NCBI RefSeq assembly: GCF_003441615.1
Contig: NZ_CP031842.1
Coordinates: forward strand, 2,984,001-3,048,000
Direction of reading: 5' to 3'
Source: Dechloromonas sp. HYN0024
GTDB taxonomy: Bacteria > Pseudomonadota > Gammaproteobacteria > Burkholderiales > Rhodocyclaceae
DNA length: 64,000 nucleotides
The notes under the pieces were generated by a model. It saw nothing but the letters and a program-made list of their open reading frames with translations, did not search any database and was not told where the DNA came from. Both the position numbers and the translations under genes were made by a program. Each line of letters opens with the position of its first letter. Position 1 is the first letter of the stretch. Shown here in pieces: positions 18,386 to 26,591 of the stretch.

Positions 18386-18592
18386 CGAGGCTCAGGGCAA
18401 CTTTGGGTGGCAAAACAAAGCACTGACTAACACAAGAATCGAGTTTATCCCATAGGCGCGAGCTTCTTGCAAGATTGTTTATGCCATTCGGCGTATTCAG
18501 GCAGTCGCAAATCACGGGGGCGCAAGCGTCGTTGGCGTGTTAACATGCTCGTTTAGCGATTTTGCCCGGCCCGACCGGCGTTTACCGTCCAC
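18386..18592. promoter_or_regulatory. Divergent intergenic region between the cyclase gene and ubiB
   Basis: These 207 bases separate two divergent genes and must hold both promoters. It is AT-richer than its surroundings near 18410-18500. I could not pick out a convincing -35/-10 pair, and the ubiB start has no strong ribosome-binding site. No RNA gene is visible. Confidence 0.4.
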
Positions 18593-20113
18593 ATGCGTCT
18601 CCTTCGTTTGCTCAAGATCGCCTCTGTCGCCAGCCGTTTCGGCCTCGACGAAATGGTGCTCGAACACGAGCCAAGCGGCCGTCTGGTACGACTCGCCAAC
18701 GCGCTGCAATTCTGGCGCGACCTGTCGACCCCACGCGCCGTCCGCCTGCGCCTCGCCCTTGAATCCCTCGGCCCGATTTTCGTCAAGTTCGGCCAGGTGC
18801 TATCTACCCGGCGCGACCTCATGCCGATGGATATCGCCGACGAGCTGGCCAAACTCCAGGATCGCGTCCCGCCTTTCGCTTCCGACCTTGCCCTGGCAGA
18901 AATCGAAAAAGCCTACGGACGACCGGCCAGCGAGGTTTTTGCCGAGTTTGACCCGACCCCTATCGCCTCGGCCTCGATTGCCCAGGTCCATTTCGCCAAG
19001 TTGCGCGCCGAAGATGGCGGCCACGAAGTTGCGGTCAAGGTCCTGCGCCCCAACATGCTCTCGGTCATCGAGCACGATCTGGCACTCATGGACAATCTGG
19101 CCATGCTGCTCGAGAAATTGTGGGCTGATGGCAAGCGCCTGAAACCGCGGGAAGTGGTTGCCGAATTCGCCAAATACCTGCGCGACGAACTTGATCTGAT
19201 GCGCGAAGCCGCCAATGCCTCGCAGCTTCGCCGCAACTTCACCGATTCCGACCTGCTCATCGTCCCCGAAGTGCACTGGGACTTCTGCACGTCGACGGTG
19301 ATGGTCATGGAGCGCATGAAGGGCACGCCGATCTCCCAGATCGACAAGCTGCGCGCCGACGGCATCAATCTCTCGAAACTGTCAGCGGCGGGCGTCGAAA
19401 TCTTCTTCACGCAGGTTTTCCGTGATGGCTTCTTCCACGCCGACATGCATCCCGGCAATATCTTCGTCGCCCCGGATGGCCGCTATATCGCGCTCGATTT
19501 CGGGATCGTCGGCACACTGACCGACTCTGACAAGAATTATCTTGCCCAGAACTTTCTGGCCTTCTTCCGCCGCGACTACAAACGCGTCGCCGAGGCCCAC
19601 ATCGAATCCGGCTGGGCCCCCAAGGACACCCGGGTCGATGAATTCGAGGCGGCCATTCGGGCCGTCTGCGAACCGATCTTTGACCGGCCGCTGAAAGACA
19701 TTTCGTTCGGCAAGGTGCTGCTGCGACTGTTCCAGACCTCGCGCCGCTTCAATGTCGAAATCCAGCCGCAGCTGGTCATGCTGCAAAAAACACTGCTCAA
19801 CATCGAAGGCCTCGGTCGCCAGCTCGATCCTGAACTCGACCTGTGGACTACCGCCAAGCCCTTCCTCGAGCGCTGGATGAGTGAGCAGGTTGGCTGGCGC
19901 GGACTGATCCGCACATTCAAACAGGAAGCACCCTACTTGGCCCGCACCATTCCGCAACTGCCCCGCCTTGTCCATCAGGCCTTGTCCCAACCGGCCAAAA
20001 CCGATCTACAACCGCAAATCGAGCGTTTGATCGCCGCCCAGCACCAGCAGAACCGCTGGTTGGCCATCATCGCCCTGCTTCTCGCCCTGCTTGTCGGCGC
20101 GCTGATTGCCTGA
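18593..20113 (+). CDS. ubiB: UbiB, ubiquinone biosynthesis atypical kinase
   Basis: The 506-residue protein has the ABC1/UbiB kinase-like domain with the KxGQ signature in [16 protein letters not shown], the alanine-rich loop [12 protein letters not shown], the catalytic-region HADMHPGN and DFG in ALDFGIVG. Two hydrophobic stretches at the extreme C-terminus ([15 protein letters not shown]) anchor it in the inner membrane. It supports ubiquinone synthesis through ATPase-linked lipid handling. Unlike the usual gammaproteobacterial setting, ubiE and ubiJ are not next to it here. It ends seven bases before the helicase gene. Confidence 0.95.
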   Translation: MRLLRLLKIASVASRFGLDEMVLEHEPSGRLVRLANALQFWRDLSTPRAVRLRLALESLGPIFVKFGQVLSTRRDLMPMDIADELAKLQDRVPPFASDLALAEIEKAYGRPASEVFAEFDPTPIASASIAQVHFAKLRAEDGGHEVAVKVLRPNMLSVIEHDLALMDNLAMLLEKLWADGKRLKPREVVAEFAKYLRDELDLMREAANASQLRRNFTDSDLLIVPEVHWDFCTSTVMVMERMKGTPISQIDKLRADGINLSKLSAAGVEIFFTQVFRDGFFHADMHPGNIFVAPDGRYIALDFGIVGTLTDSDKNYLAQNFLAFFRRDYKRVAEAHIESGWAPKDTRVDEFEAAIRAVCEPIFDRPLKDISFGKVLLRLFQTSRRFNVEIQPQLVMLQKTLLNIEGLGRQLDPELDLWTTAKPFLERWMSEQVGWRGLIRTFKQEAPYLARTIPQLPRLVHQALSQPAKTDLQPQIERLIAAQHQQNRWLAIIALLLALLVGALIA

Positions 20114-20119
20114 CCGCCA

Positions 20120-23100
20120 ATGGCTATCGTCAACCTCACTACCTTTACCGAAGAGAACGTCGCCGAGTGGTTTGCCACCCGCGACATCACCAAGTCCAGG
20201 CCTTATGTCGACCTGGTCCGCGACATCACCATCGATGGCAGCCAGATGCGCGCCCTAGTGCCTGGATCGTCAACGGAACCCTACGTCGTCCAGGCCTACC
20301 TGAGCCAGGCCCAGAGTGGCGAGATGGCAGTGATCAGCCGCTGCACCTGTTCCGCCGGAAAGCACTGCAAACACGTTGCCGCCATGCTGCTCAAGGCCAT
20401 CGAGGAGCGCAACCCGAAAGAACACATCAGCGGCAGCGCCCTGTCCTGGCTCGACGACCTGCGCCGCGTATCGGTCGCCGTCGCCAAGAAAAAGGCCCGC
20501 CCGGCCAGCGCCCGGCAGCAACTGTTCTACATCCTCAAATGGACTGCCGACAAACGCCAGTTCGGCATTGAAATCCGCAAGGGCAAGTACCCGGAAAGTG
20601 CCGAGGAATGGTGGAAGGTCGACCGTGCCCTGCTGACACCACCGCAATTCGTCAATGAAGAAGACCTCGGCATCCTGCGTCTGATCTGGGCCGATCGCGG
20701 CCATGAAACGGGTCTGCGCGCCTTTGGTCTGGGCCCCAAGAATGGCGCTGAAATTCTCCAGCGGATGGCGGCCAGCCACCGGCTTTATCCGGAAGACGAT
20801 CTCGGATTGCCGCTCAATGCCGGTCCTCTCCGGCCGGCCAGCATCGGCTGGCAGGTAGACGGCATGGGTTTTCAGCGCCCCCACCTGAAGCCGGAACCTT
20901 CAGCCGAGATGGTCGTTGCCGTTGATCCCCCGTGGTACATCGATCTGGCCGAGGGCGAAGCCGGGCCCCTGGAAGTCGCCGGCAACCCCGACGTCATCCA
21001 GCGTTTATTCTCGCTTCCTCCGTTATCGGCCATGGAAGCCGCGCTGGTGGCCGAGGCCTTGTCCGAACTTGCCCCCGACCTGCCCTTGCCCGGCTCCGAT
21101 GCCGGTGCCCGCCTGCGCCTCGTGGACACCTCGCTGCAGCCCATCCTCCAGCTTGAAACCCTGCATACGCACGGCCACCGCGCCTGGCGCAGCTATCCGC
21201 AGAATTTCGGCGGCGGTCCCTTCGATGTTGCCAAGGTGATTTTCCGCTACGGCGATGCCGATGTCCGCCCGGAAGAAAAAAGCGAATTCATCACCCTGCC
21301 GGAAGGCGAAACGGTTCGCCTGAAGCGCCGCCCCGATGATGAAGCCAAATCCCTCCTCGCCCTCGATGGCTGCGGCCTGCAAAAAATTCCCGGCCACACC
21401 CTGCACACCTTCGGCAGCCCGCCAGAAGGCATTTATGGGCTGGCCGAAGAAGCGAGCTGGGTCAATTTCATGCAGGACGGCACCTTGCGCCTCAAGGAGG
21501 CCGGCTGGCAGATCGACTTCCCTGAAGATTTCCGCCACCACGTCATCGAAGTCGATGGCTGGGAGGCCGAGTTGTACGAGGCCGACAACGGCTGGTTCAA
21601 CCTCGACATGGGCGTCATGGTCGAAGGCGAACGCCTGCCGCTCGCCCCCTTGCTGGCCAACCTATTCCGCAGCGATCCACGCTGGCTCGAAGCAGCCGAA
21701 CTCGAACGCGTTCCCGACGACGAGGGAATCGATCTCTACACCGCCCGCGGCAAGCGCCTGCGCGTTCCGGCCGGCCGCCTGAAACCTCTCGCAGCAACAC
21801 TGATCGATCTGTTCGACGGGTTTACCGGCGGCAATACGCTGCGCCTGTCGCGCTTCGATGCGCCGCGCCTGGCCGAACTTTCCGATGTCAGCCGCTGGCA
21901 GTTCCGCGGCCAGAGCGACATCATGGCCCTCGCCGAGCGCCTGCTCAAGGCGCAGGGGATCGGCGACGTCGCGCCCCCCGCCGGCTTCAAGCTCGAACTC
22001 CGGCCCTATCAGCGGGAAGGCTTGGCCTGGCTGCAGTTCCTGCGCGAACATGACCTGTCGGGCATCCTGGCCGATGACATGGGTCTCGGCAAGACGGCGC
22101 AGACGCTGGCCCACCTGCTCCTCGAGAAGGAAGCCGGCCGTCTCGACAAGCCGGCCCTGATCATTCTGCCGACCTCGCTGATCTTCAACTGGAAGAGCGA
22201 GGCATCCCGCTTTGCGCCCGATCTCAAGGTGCTGTCGCTGCATGGCCCCGAGCGCAAGAACCGCTTTGCCGACATCCCCACCCACGATGTCGTGCTGACC
22301 ACCTATCCGCTGCTCTGGCGCGACGCCGACATCCTGATGCAGCACAGCTACCACCTGCTCATCCTCGACGAGGCGCAGACCGTCAAGAATGCCCAGAGCC
22401 AGAGCGCCGAAGCCGTGCGCAAGGTCGATGCCCGGCATCGCCTGTGCCTGACCGGTACGCCGCTGGAAAACCATCTCGGCGAACTGTGGAGCCAGTTCGA
22501 CTTCCTGCTCCCCGGATTCCTCGGCACCAGCAAGCAGTTCACCCGCCACTGGCGGACGCCGATCGAAAAACAGGGCGATCTGCGCCGCCGTACCCTGCTC
22601 GCCCGTCGCATCCGTCCCTTCATCCTGCGCCGCAAGAAGGAAGATGTCGCCCAGGAATTGCCGCCGAAGACCATCATCATTCGCAGCGTCGAACTCGAAG
22701 GGGCCCAGCGTGACCTTTACGAGACAGTACGCGCCGCGATGGATGCCAAGGTGCGCGACGAAATCGCCAGCCGCGGCTTTGCCCGCAGCCAGATCGTCAT
22801 TCTCGACGCCCTCCTCAAACTGCGCCAGGTCTGCTGTGACCCGCGCCTGGTCAAGGCCACGGCGGCTCGCAAGGTGGCCGAACGGGCCAAGCTCGACCTG
22901 CTCATGGCGATGCTGCCCGAACTGGTCGATGAAGGACGAAAGGTTCTCGTCTTCTCGCAATTCACCAGCATGCTGGCACTGATCGAGCACGAACTCGACA
23001 AGATGGGCATCGCCTACGTCACTTTGACCGGCGATACGGTCGACCGTGAAGTGCCGATCCGCCGCTTCCAGGATGGTGAAGTGCCGATCTTCCTGATCAG

Positions 23101-23398
23101 CCTCAAGGCCGGTGGCGTCGGCCTCAACCTGACCGCCGCTGATACCGTCATCCATTACGATCCGTGGTGGAACCCGGCCGTCGAAAACCAGGCTACTGAC
23201 CGCGCCCACCGCCTCGGTCAGGACAAGCCGGTTTTCGTCTATAAACTCATTGTCAGCGGCAGCATTGAGGAAAAAATCCTCGCCCTGCAGGAGCGCAAGG
23301 CCGAACTGGCAGCCGGCATCCTCTCCGACGACTATCGGGTCGACGTCAAGTTCGGTACCGACGATCTGGCTGCGCTGTTCGAACCGCTGCCAGAATAA
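20120..23398 (+). CDS. SNF2-family helicase with N-terminal SWIM zinc finger
   Basis: The 1092-residue protein has a SWIM zinc-binding motif near residues 74-87 (CTCSAGKHCKH, the CxCx(n)CxH pattern), a 500-residue middle region, then a Swi2/Snf2 ATPase core from about 630. Core motifs: ADDMGLGKTAQT (Walker A), LILDEAQTVKN (DEAQ box in place of DEAH), LTGTPLENHLGELWSQ, LVFSQFTSM, SLKAGGVGLNLT and QATDRAHRLGQ. Such bacterial proteins are DNA-dependent translocases related to RapA and eukaryotic remodellers; the cellular role is not known. It may be co-transcribed with ubiB, though the functions do not obviously connect. Confidence 0.93.
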   Translation: MAIVNLTTFTEENVAEWFATRDITKSRPYVDLVRDITIDGSQMRALVPGSSTEPYVVQAYLSQAQSGEMAVISRCTCSAGKHCKHVAAMLLKAIEERNPKEHISGSALSWLDDLRRVSVAVAKKKARPASARQQLFYILKWTADKRQFGIEIRKGKYPESAEEWWKVDRALLTPPQFVNEEDLGILRLIWADRGHETGLRAFGLGPKNGAEILQRMAASHRLYPEDDLGLPLNAGPLRPASIGWQVDGMGFQRPHLKPEPSAEMVVAVDPPWYIDLAEGEAGPLEVAGNPDVIQRLFSLPPLSAMEAALVAEALSELAPDLPLPGSDAGARLRLVDTSLQPILQLETLHTHGHRAWRSYPQNFGGGPFDVAKVIFRYGDADVRPEEKSEFITLPEGETVRLKRRPDDEAKSLLALDGCGLQKIPGHTLHTFGSPPEGIYGLAEEASWVNFMQDGTLRLKEAGWQIDFPEDFRHHVIEVDGWEAELYEADNGWFNLDMGVMVEGERLPLAPLLANLFRSDPRWLEAAELERVPDDEGIDLYTARGKRLRVPAGRLKPLAATLIDLFDGFTGGNTLRLSRFDAPRLAELSDVSRWQFRGQSDIMALAERLLKAQGIGDVAPPAGFKLELRPYQREGLAWLQFLREHDLSGILADDMGLGKTAQTLAHLLLEKEAGRLDKPALIILPTSLIFNWKSEASRFAPDLKVLSLHGPERKNRFADIPTHDVVLTTYPLLWRDADILMQHSYHLLILDEAQTVKNAQSQSAEAVRKVDARHRLCLTGTPLENHLGELWSQFDFLLPGFLGTSKQFTRHWRTPIEKQGDLRRRTLLARRIRPFILRRKKEDVAQELPPKTIIIRSVELEGAQRDLYETVRAAMDAKVRDEIASRGFARSQIVILDALLKLRQVCCDPRLVKATAARKVAERAKLDLLMAMLPELVDEGRKVLVFSQFTSMLALIEHELDKMGIAYVTLTGDTVDREVPIRRFQDGEVPIFLISLKAGGVGLNLTAADTVIHYDPWWNPAVENQATDRAHRLGQDKPVFVYKLIVSGSIEEKILALQERKAELAAGILSDDYRVDVKFGTDDLAALFEPLPE

Positions 23399-23471
23399 GC
23401 GGATTCCCCCTTTTTCACGTTACTAACGGTATCGCCTACAATTCGCGCTATCGGCCAAACCGGGATCTACC

Positions 23472-23912
23472 ATGCGCCACCTCCTACCACTGCTTTGCTT
23501 CATGCTGATCGCCACGACGGGGCAGGCTGAAGAATGGGTCGTCAAAAGGAAGGTTGCCAACAATTTTAGCGATACGCGCGACGCCGTCGTCATGGCCATC
23601 GAAAACCGCGGATTGGTCATCAATTACATCTCGCACATGTCTGATATGCTCGACCGCACCGGGGCCGACCTGGGTGCCACGCGCAAGATATACGCACAGG
23701 CCGAAATCATCGAATTCTGCTCGGCCGGACTGTCGCGAAAAATGATGGAACTGGACCCGCACAACATCCCGCTCTGCCCCTTCGCCATCTCCATCTACAC
23801 GCTACCGGATGAGACAGCCACAACCTGGGTGAGCTATCGGCAACCGCGCGGCAACGCCGCCGCAATGGCTGCCAGCCTGCTCGAGGAAATCGCCGGCGAA
23901 GCCGGGCAGTAA
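23472..23912 (+). CDS. Exported DUF302 family protein
   Basis: The 146-residue precursor has a signal peptide (MRHLLPLLCFMLIATTGQA, cleaved near residue 19). The mature part follows the DUF302 pattern: a VKRKVANNFSDTRDAVVMAIENRG helix, then AQAEIIEFCSAGLSRKMM, DPHNIPLCPF and ISIYTLP. DUF302 proteins have no settled function; some bind haem or metals, but that cannot be read here. A 73-base gap separates it from the helicase gene, so it probably has its own promoter. Confidence 0.85.
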   Translation: MRHLLPLLCFMLIATTGQAEEWVVKRKVANNFSDTRDAVVMAIENRGLVINYISHMSDMLDRTGADLGATRKIYAQAEIIEFCSAGLSRKMMELDPHNIPLCPFAISIYTLPDETATTWVSYRQPRGNAAAMAASLLEEIAGEAGQ

Positions 23913-23922
23913 AGCCACCGCC

Positions 23923-24423
23923 TCAAGCCAGACAGGTTGCCGAGCCCAAACGCTCAAGCAAGCCACTCAGGGCATGGCGCACCGACTGCTCACGCACCGC
24001 TGACCGGTCACCCCCGAAATGACAGGTCTGCGCCTCGCAGCCGCCATCTGTCCATGCCCAGGCAAAACACACCGTACCCACCGGCTTTTCCGGCGAACCC
24101 CCACTCGGCCCGGCAATACCGGTAATCGCCACCGACCAGTCGGCCCGGCTATGCGCCAGCGCCCCCTGCGCCATCGCCCGCGCCACCGCTTCCGAAACCG
24201 CCCCGTGGCGCTCCAGCGTATTTTCGGCAATGCCCAACATGTCGACCTTGGCCGCATTGGAATAGGTCACGAAGCCCCGGTCGAACCAGGCCGAACTGCC
24301 GGCAATAGCCGTCACCGACTGGGCCAGCCAGCCACCGGTACATGATTCAGCCGCGGCCAGCCACTCGCCTCGCTCAAGAAGCAGGCGGCCCAGTCGTTCG
24401 GCAAGTTTTTCCAGTTCGGACAT
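23923..24423 (-). CDS. pncC: Nicotinamide-nucleotide amidohydrolase (CinA C-terminal type)
   Basis: The 166-residue stand-alone CinA C-terminal domain has AAAESCTGGWLAQSVTAIAGSS in its first half (residues about 24-45, catalytic-site Ser in the SCTGG motif), YSNAAKVDMLG, and AITGIAGPSGGSPEKPVGTV. PncC deamidates NMN and recycles pyridine nucleotides. I start it at the ATG at 24421-24423 (MSELEKLAERLG); nine further in-frame codons upstream look non-native. It is convergent with the DUF302 gene and divergent from mobA. The usual pgpA partner is not adjacent. Confidence 0.93.
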   Translation of the reverse strand: MSELEKLAERLGRLLLERGEWLAAAESCTGGWLAQSVTAIAGSSAWFDRGFVTYSNAAKVDMLGIAENTLERHGAVSEAVARAMAQGALAHSRADWSVAITGIAGPSGGSPEKPVGTVCFAWAWTDGGCEAQTCHFGGDRSAVREQSVRHALSGLLERLGSATCLA

Positions 24424-24455
24424 AATGGTCAATCCTAGCACGCGACCCAAGACAA

Positions 24456-25052
24456 ATGCCCACCACGCTTTCCCGCCCTCCCGAAGATGCCATCACCGGG
24501 ATCATCCTGGCCGGCGGACTTGGCACCCGCATGGGTGGCGCCGACAAGGGCTTGCAGCTGCATCATGGCAAAGCACTGGTCTGCCATGTCGCGGCGCGAC
24601 TCGCACCACAGGTGGCGCGGCTGATGATAAACGCCAACCGCAACCAAAGCACTTACGCCACCTTTGGCTACCCACTGGTCGCTGACCACATCAGCGGCTT
24701 TGCCGGACCGCTGGCCGGCCTGCATGCAGCCTTGAGCACTGCCCATACCCCCCTGGTCGTTACCGCCCCCTGCGACTCACCGGACCTGCCATACGATCTC
24801 GTTGACCGGCTATACCAAGCCTTGCGGGCTGGGCCGGCCAATCTGGCCATCGCCAGGACAGCAGAGCGTATTCACCCGGTCTTCTGCCTCTGCCACCGCT
24901 CCCTCCTGCCACAACTGACCGCCTATCTGGAGGGTGGTGGCCGCCGGGTGGCGGCATGGTGTGCGGCCATGGGCGCCATCGAAGTCGATTTTTCGGATCA
25001 GGGCGATGCCTTTGGCAACTTCAACACCCTCGACGACCTTGCTGGACACTGA
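24456..25052 (+). CDS. mobA: Molybdenum cofactor guanylyltransferase
   Basis: Attaches GMP to molybdopterin to form MGD for DMSO-reductase-family enzymes such as nitrate reductases and, in this lineage, possibly (per)chlorate reductase. The 198-residue protein has the nucleotide loop ILAGGLGTRMGGADKGLQ, the MINANRN segment and the metal-site APCDSPDLP. A normal length and all main motifs suggest an active enzyme. It is alone here; no other molybdenum-cofactor genes are in the window. Confidence 0.95.
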   Translation: MPTTLSRPPEDAITGIILAGGLGTRMGGADKGLQLHHGKALVCHVAARLAPQVARLMINANRNQSTYATFGYPLVADHISGFAGPLAGLHAALSTAHTPLVVTAPCDSPDLPYDLVDRLYQALRAGPANLAIARTAERIHPVFCLCHRSLLPQLTAYLEGGGRRVAAWCAAMGAIEVDFSDQGDAFGNFNTLDDLAGH

Positions 25053-25089
25053 ACACGACGGGATCGCAACGACTTGACGAAAACGCATA

Positions 25090-25117
25090 TTGCACCGCAG
25101 CAATTTAAGGCTATACT
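25090..25117 (+). promoter_or_regulatory. Sigma-70-like promoter for the 60-residue orphan gene
   Basis: TTGCAC at 25090-25095 and TATACT at 25112-25117 with a 16-base spacer, about 40 bases before the ATG at 25159. Both hexamers are close to consensus, so an independent transcript for the small gene is likely. Confidence 0.6.
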
Positions 25118-25158
25118 TAGCTCGCAGGAACAATAATTTCCATAAATCGAGAACAGCC

Positions 25159-25341
25159 ATGAACGTCAAGATTCATTACCGTATCACCCAGGACCGGGCC
25201 GGCATCCCGCAGGACTACACCGGCGCCCGCCATTTCGTCGTCAGCGAAGGCCAAGCCATTGAAGACACGGCAATGCACCAGCTGGCAACCGATTACCAGG
25301 TGCCAAAAAGCGCCGTCGAGATCTGCCGCATCGAGAGCTGA
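25159..25341 (+). CDS. Conserved-looking small protein of unknown function (60 residues)
   Basis: The 60-residue product begins MNVKIHYRITQDRAGIP and ends VEICRIES. It is soluble, without a signal or membrane segment, and its alternating charged and hydrophobic pattern suggests a compact alpha/beta fold. I do not recognise a family. Support for its being real: a good promoter upstream, an ATG giving an even composition, GC-rich third codon positions, and a strong terminator 30 bases after the stop. It is thus probably a single-gene transcript. Confidence 0.75.
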   Translation: MNVKIHYRITQDRAGIPQDYTGARHFVVSEGQAIEDTAMHQLATDYQVPKSAVEICRIES

Positions 25342-25370
25342 AGCCCACGACACCCGGCTGACCATGAATC

Positions 25371-25409
25371 AGCACGGCTCGCCCAAAAGGGCTTGTCCGT
25401 GCTTTTTTT
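25371..25409 (+). terminator. Intrinsic terminator after the 60-residue gene
   Basis: AGCACGG at 25371-25377 pairs with CCGTGCT at 25397-25403, with an inner GCCC/GGGC hairpin (25381-25384, 25389-25392) and a run of T from 25403. It ends the transcript of the small upstream gene. Confidence 0.9.
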
Positions 25410-25425
25410 ACGCCCGAAAACAAAT

Positions 25426-25440
25426 TTGTGCATTGCACAA
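25426..25440. repeat. Palindrome TTGTGCA-T-TGCACAA, with a half copy 92 bases downstream
   Basis: Seven-base perfect arms around a single T. The ten bases TTGTGCATTG recur at 25518-25527, just ahead of the C-rich hairpin. This could be a dimeric regulator site controlling the element that follows; I cannot name the regulator. Confidence 0.5.
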
Positions 25441-25509
25441 TCTGCGACAGCCACATTTCGTTACACAAGGCTACGAAAGCACGACAGACTTTGAGCCGAT
25501 GGACCCTTA

Positions 25510-25591
25510 CACTGCAGTTGTGCATTGAACCCCTCCTCTCGAAATTCCCCCTTTCGAGAATTTCCACCCCGCCTCTGGCGGGGTTTTTTTT
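25510..25591 (+). ncRNA. Candidate small RNA with anti-Shine-Dalgarno segments
   Basis: The gap 25342-25654 holds no convincing gene, yet ends in a second strong terminator (stem CCCCGCC 25567-25573, TCT loop, GGCGGGG 25577-25583, then eight T). Just before it lies a hairpin, TCTCGAAA 25537-25544 and TTTCGAGA 25552-25559, with a C-rich loop TTCCCCC. Upstream of that is an unpaired CCCCTCCT (25530-25537), which is complementary to ribosome-binding sites. Two hairpins, an exposed CCTCCT run and a U-tail, separated from the previous gene by its own terminator, are what trans-acting small RNAs look like. A possible -10 is TACACT at 25508-25513, but no good -35 is seen, so the 5' end is a guess; an activator site such as the palindrome at 25426 could compensate. 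Alternatively it could be a long attenuated leader of the cytochrome gene at 25655. Confidence 0.55.
25567..25591 (+). terminator. Intrinsic terminator of the candidate small RNA
   Basis: CCCCGCC, loop TCT, GGCGGGG, then eight T (25584-25591). It is a strong rho-independent terminator with no protein gene directly before it, since the previous gene already ends in its own terminator about 180 bases earlier. Confidence 0.92.
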
Positions 25592-25614
25592 GCTCAGGCA
25601 ACGCGCCACATCGT

Positions 25615-25620
25615 TATAAT
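25615..25620 (+). promoter_or_regulatory. Probable -10 box of the anchored cytochrome gene
   Basis: A perfect TATAAT 34 bases before the ATG at 25655. The best -35 is TTGCTC at 25590-25595 with a long 19-base spacer, partly overlapping the T-run of the preceding terminator, so the -35 assignment is weak. Confidence 0.5.
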
Positions 25621-25654
25621 TACGCTTTCTATTCATTGCACTGGGGTCTTTAGC

Positions 25655-26101
25655 ATGGCCGAGCAACACTCTTCCAAGAGCATCATGTGGGTGACGATCG
25701 TCGTCGCCGCCATCCTGATTGCGATCATCTACCCGCTGACTGCCAACAAGACGGCCGGCTCTGCCGCCGACAACAGCAAGGGTGCTGACGAAGCCGACGT
25801 CCGCATTCAGCCGGTCGCCAAGTTTGAACTGAGCAAGGCCGAAGCGCCCGCTGCCAGCGGCCCTCGCGATGGCGCAACGATTTACAACACGGTCTGTGGC
25901 GCCTGCCATAACACCGGTGCCGCCGGTGCCCCGAAGATCGATGACAAGGCTGCCTGGGCACCGCGCCTGGCAACCGGCAAGGAAGCGCTGATCAAGAGCG
26001 TGACCAATGGCAAGAATGCCATGCCGGCGAAGGGTGGCGCGACGCTCTCCGACGTCGAAGTCAAGAACGCCGTCGAATACGTGATGAGCAAGGCGAAGTA
26101 A
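25655..26101 (+). CDS. Membrane-anchored cytochrome c5-type protein
   Basis: The 148-residue protein has an uncleaved N-terminal membrane anchor (about residues 11-28), an Ala-rich linker, and one c-type domain with haem site CGACH (81-85) and likely Met ligand Met123 in NAMPAKGG. GAPKIDDKAAW is shared with the first domain of the dihaem cytochrome at 9964. It is held in the inner membrane with the haem in the periplasm and probably carries electrons between respiratory complexes. It has its own promoter and terminator, so it is a single-gene unit. Confidence 0.92.
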   Translation: MAEQHSSKSIMWVTIVVAAILIAIIYPLTANKTAGSAADNSKGADEADVRIQPVAKFELSKAEAPAASGPRDGATIYNTVCGACHNTGAAGAPKIDDKAAWAPRLATGKEALIKSVTNGKNAMPAKGGATLSDVEVKNAVEYVMSKAK

Positions 26102-26120
26102 ATTTCATCGCCCACATCAG

Positions 26121-26143
26121 GGGAGGCTACGGCCTCCCTTTTT
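26121..26143 (+). terminator. Intrinsic terminator after the anchored cytochrome gene
   Basis: GGGAGGC 26121-26127, loop TACG, GCCTCCC 26132-26138, followed by TTTTT. It lies 20 bases after the stop codon. Confidence 0.9.
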
Positions 26144-26152
26144 CGTTGACGT

Positions 26153-26177
26153 AAAAAAGGGTGCCCCATGGGCACCC
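26153..26177 (-). terminator. Intrinsic terminator of the Ala/Lys-rich protein gene
   Basis: GGGTGCCC 26159-26166, three-base loop, GGGCACCC 26170-26177. On the minus strand the stem is followed by six T (26153-26158). Together with the element at 26121 it separates two convergent genes. Confidence 0.88.
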
Positions 26178-26225
26178 CGGCCAGCACAGCTTTTGGAGGG
26201 CTGCGTCTGACGTCCTGCACAATCC

Positions 26226-26591
26226 TCACTTCTTGGCCGGTTCAGCAGCCGGCGTAGCGGCAGGAGCAACCGGCTTGGCGGCTTTCTTGGCCTTCTTGGC
26301 CTTGGCGACGGGCTTGGCAGCAGCCTTCGCTTCGTCCTTCTTCACCTCCGGGGCGGCAACGGCCGGCTTGGCTTCAGCTGCCTTGACGGCTTCAGCCACT
26401 TTCGGGGCTTCGGCTTTGGCCGCAGCAACCGGTGCTTTCACGGCTTCGCCAGCCTTCGGCGCTTCGGCCTTGACGGTGGCGGCGACCGGAGCAGTTGCCG
26501 CTTTCACATCAGCAGCAGCGGGCTTGACGTCAGCAGCGTGGGCAACACCAAAGGCGGTGGCAAGGATGATGGCGATGAGTTGTTTGGTCAT
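26226..26591 (-). CDS. Exported Ala/Lys/Pro-rich low-complexity protein
   Basis: The 121-residue precursor has a signal peptide (MTKQLIAIILATAFGVAHA, cleaved near residue 19). The mature part is almost entirely Ala, Lys, Pro, Val and Glu in loose repeats of the VKAEAPK / AKAEAPK type, and it ends with a lysine-rich KKAKKAAK region. It is likely unfolded and strongly basic in the periplasm. I do not recognise a function; similar sequences resemble the C-terminal tails of histone-like proteins, but the signal peptide argues against a DNA role. It has its own terminator and is separated by 139 bases from rep. Confidence 0.8.
   Translation of the reverse strand: MTKQLIAIILATAFGVAHAADVKPAAADVKAATAPVAATVKAEAPKAGEAVKAPVAAAKAEAPKVAEAVKAAEAKPAVAAPEVKKDEAKAAAKPVAKAKKAKKAAKPVAPAATPAAEPAKK

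Noticed and set aside
21662..23209. 515-codon open frame on the minus strand
   Set aside because: Antisense to the SNF2 core, whose helicase motifs fix the true frame.
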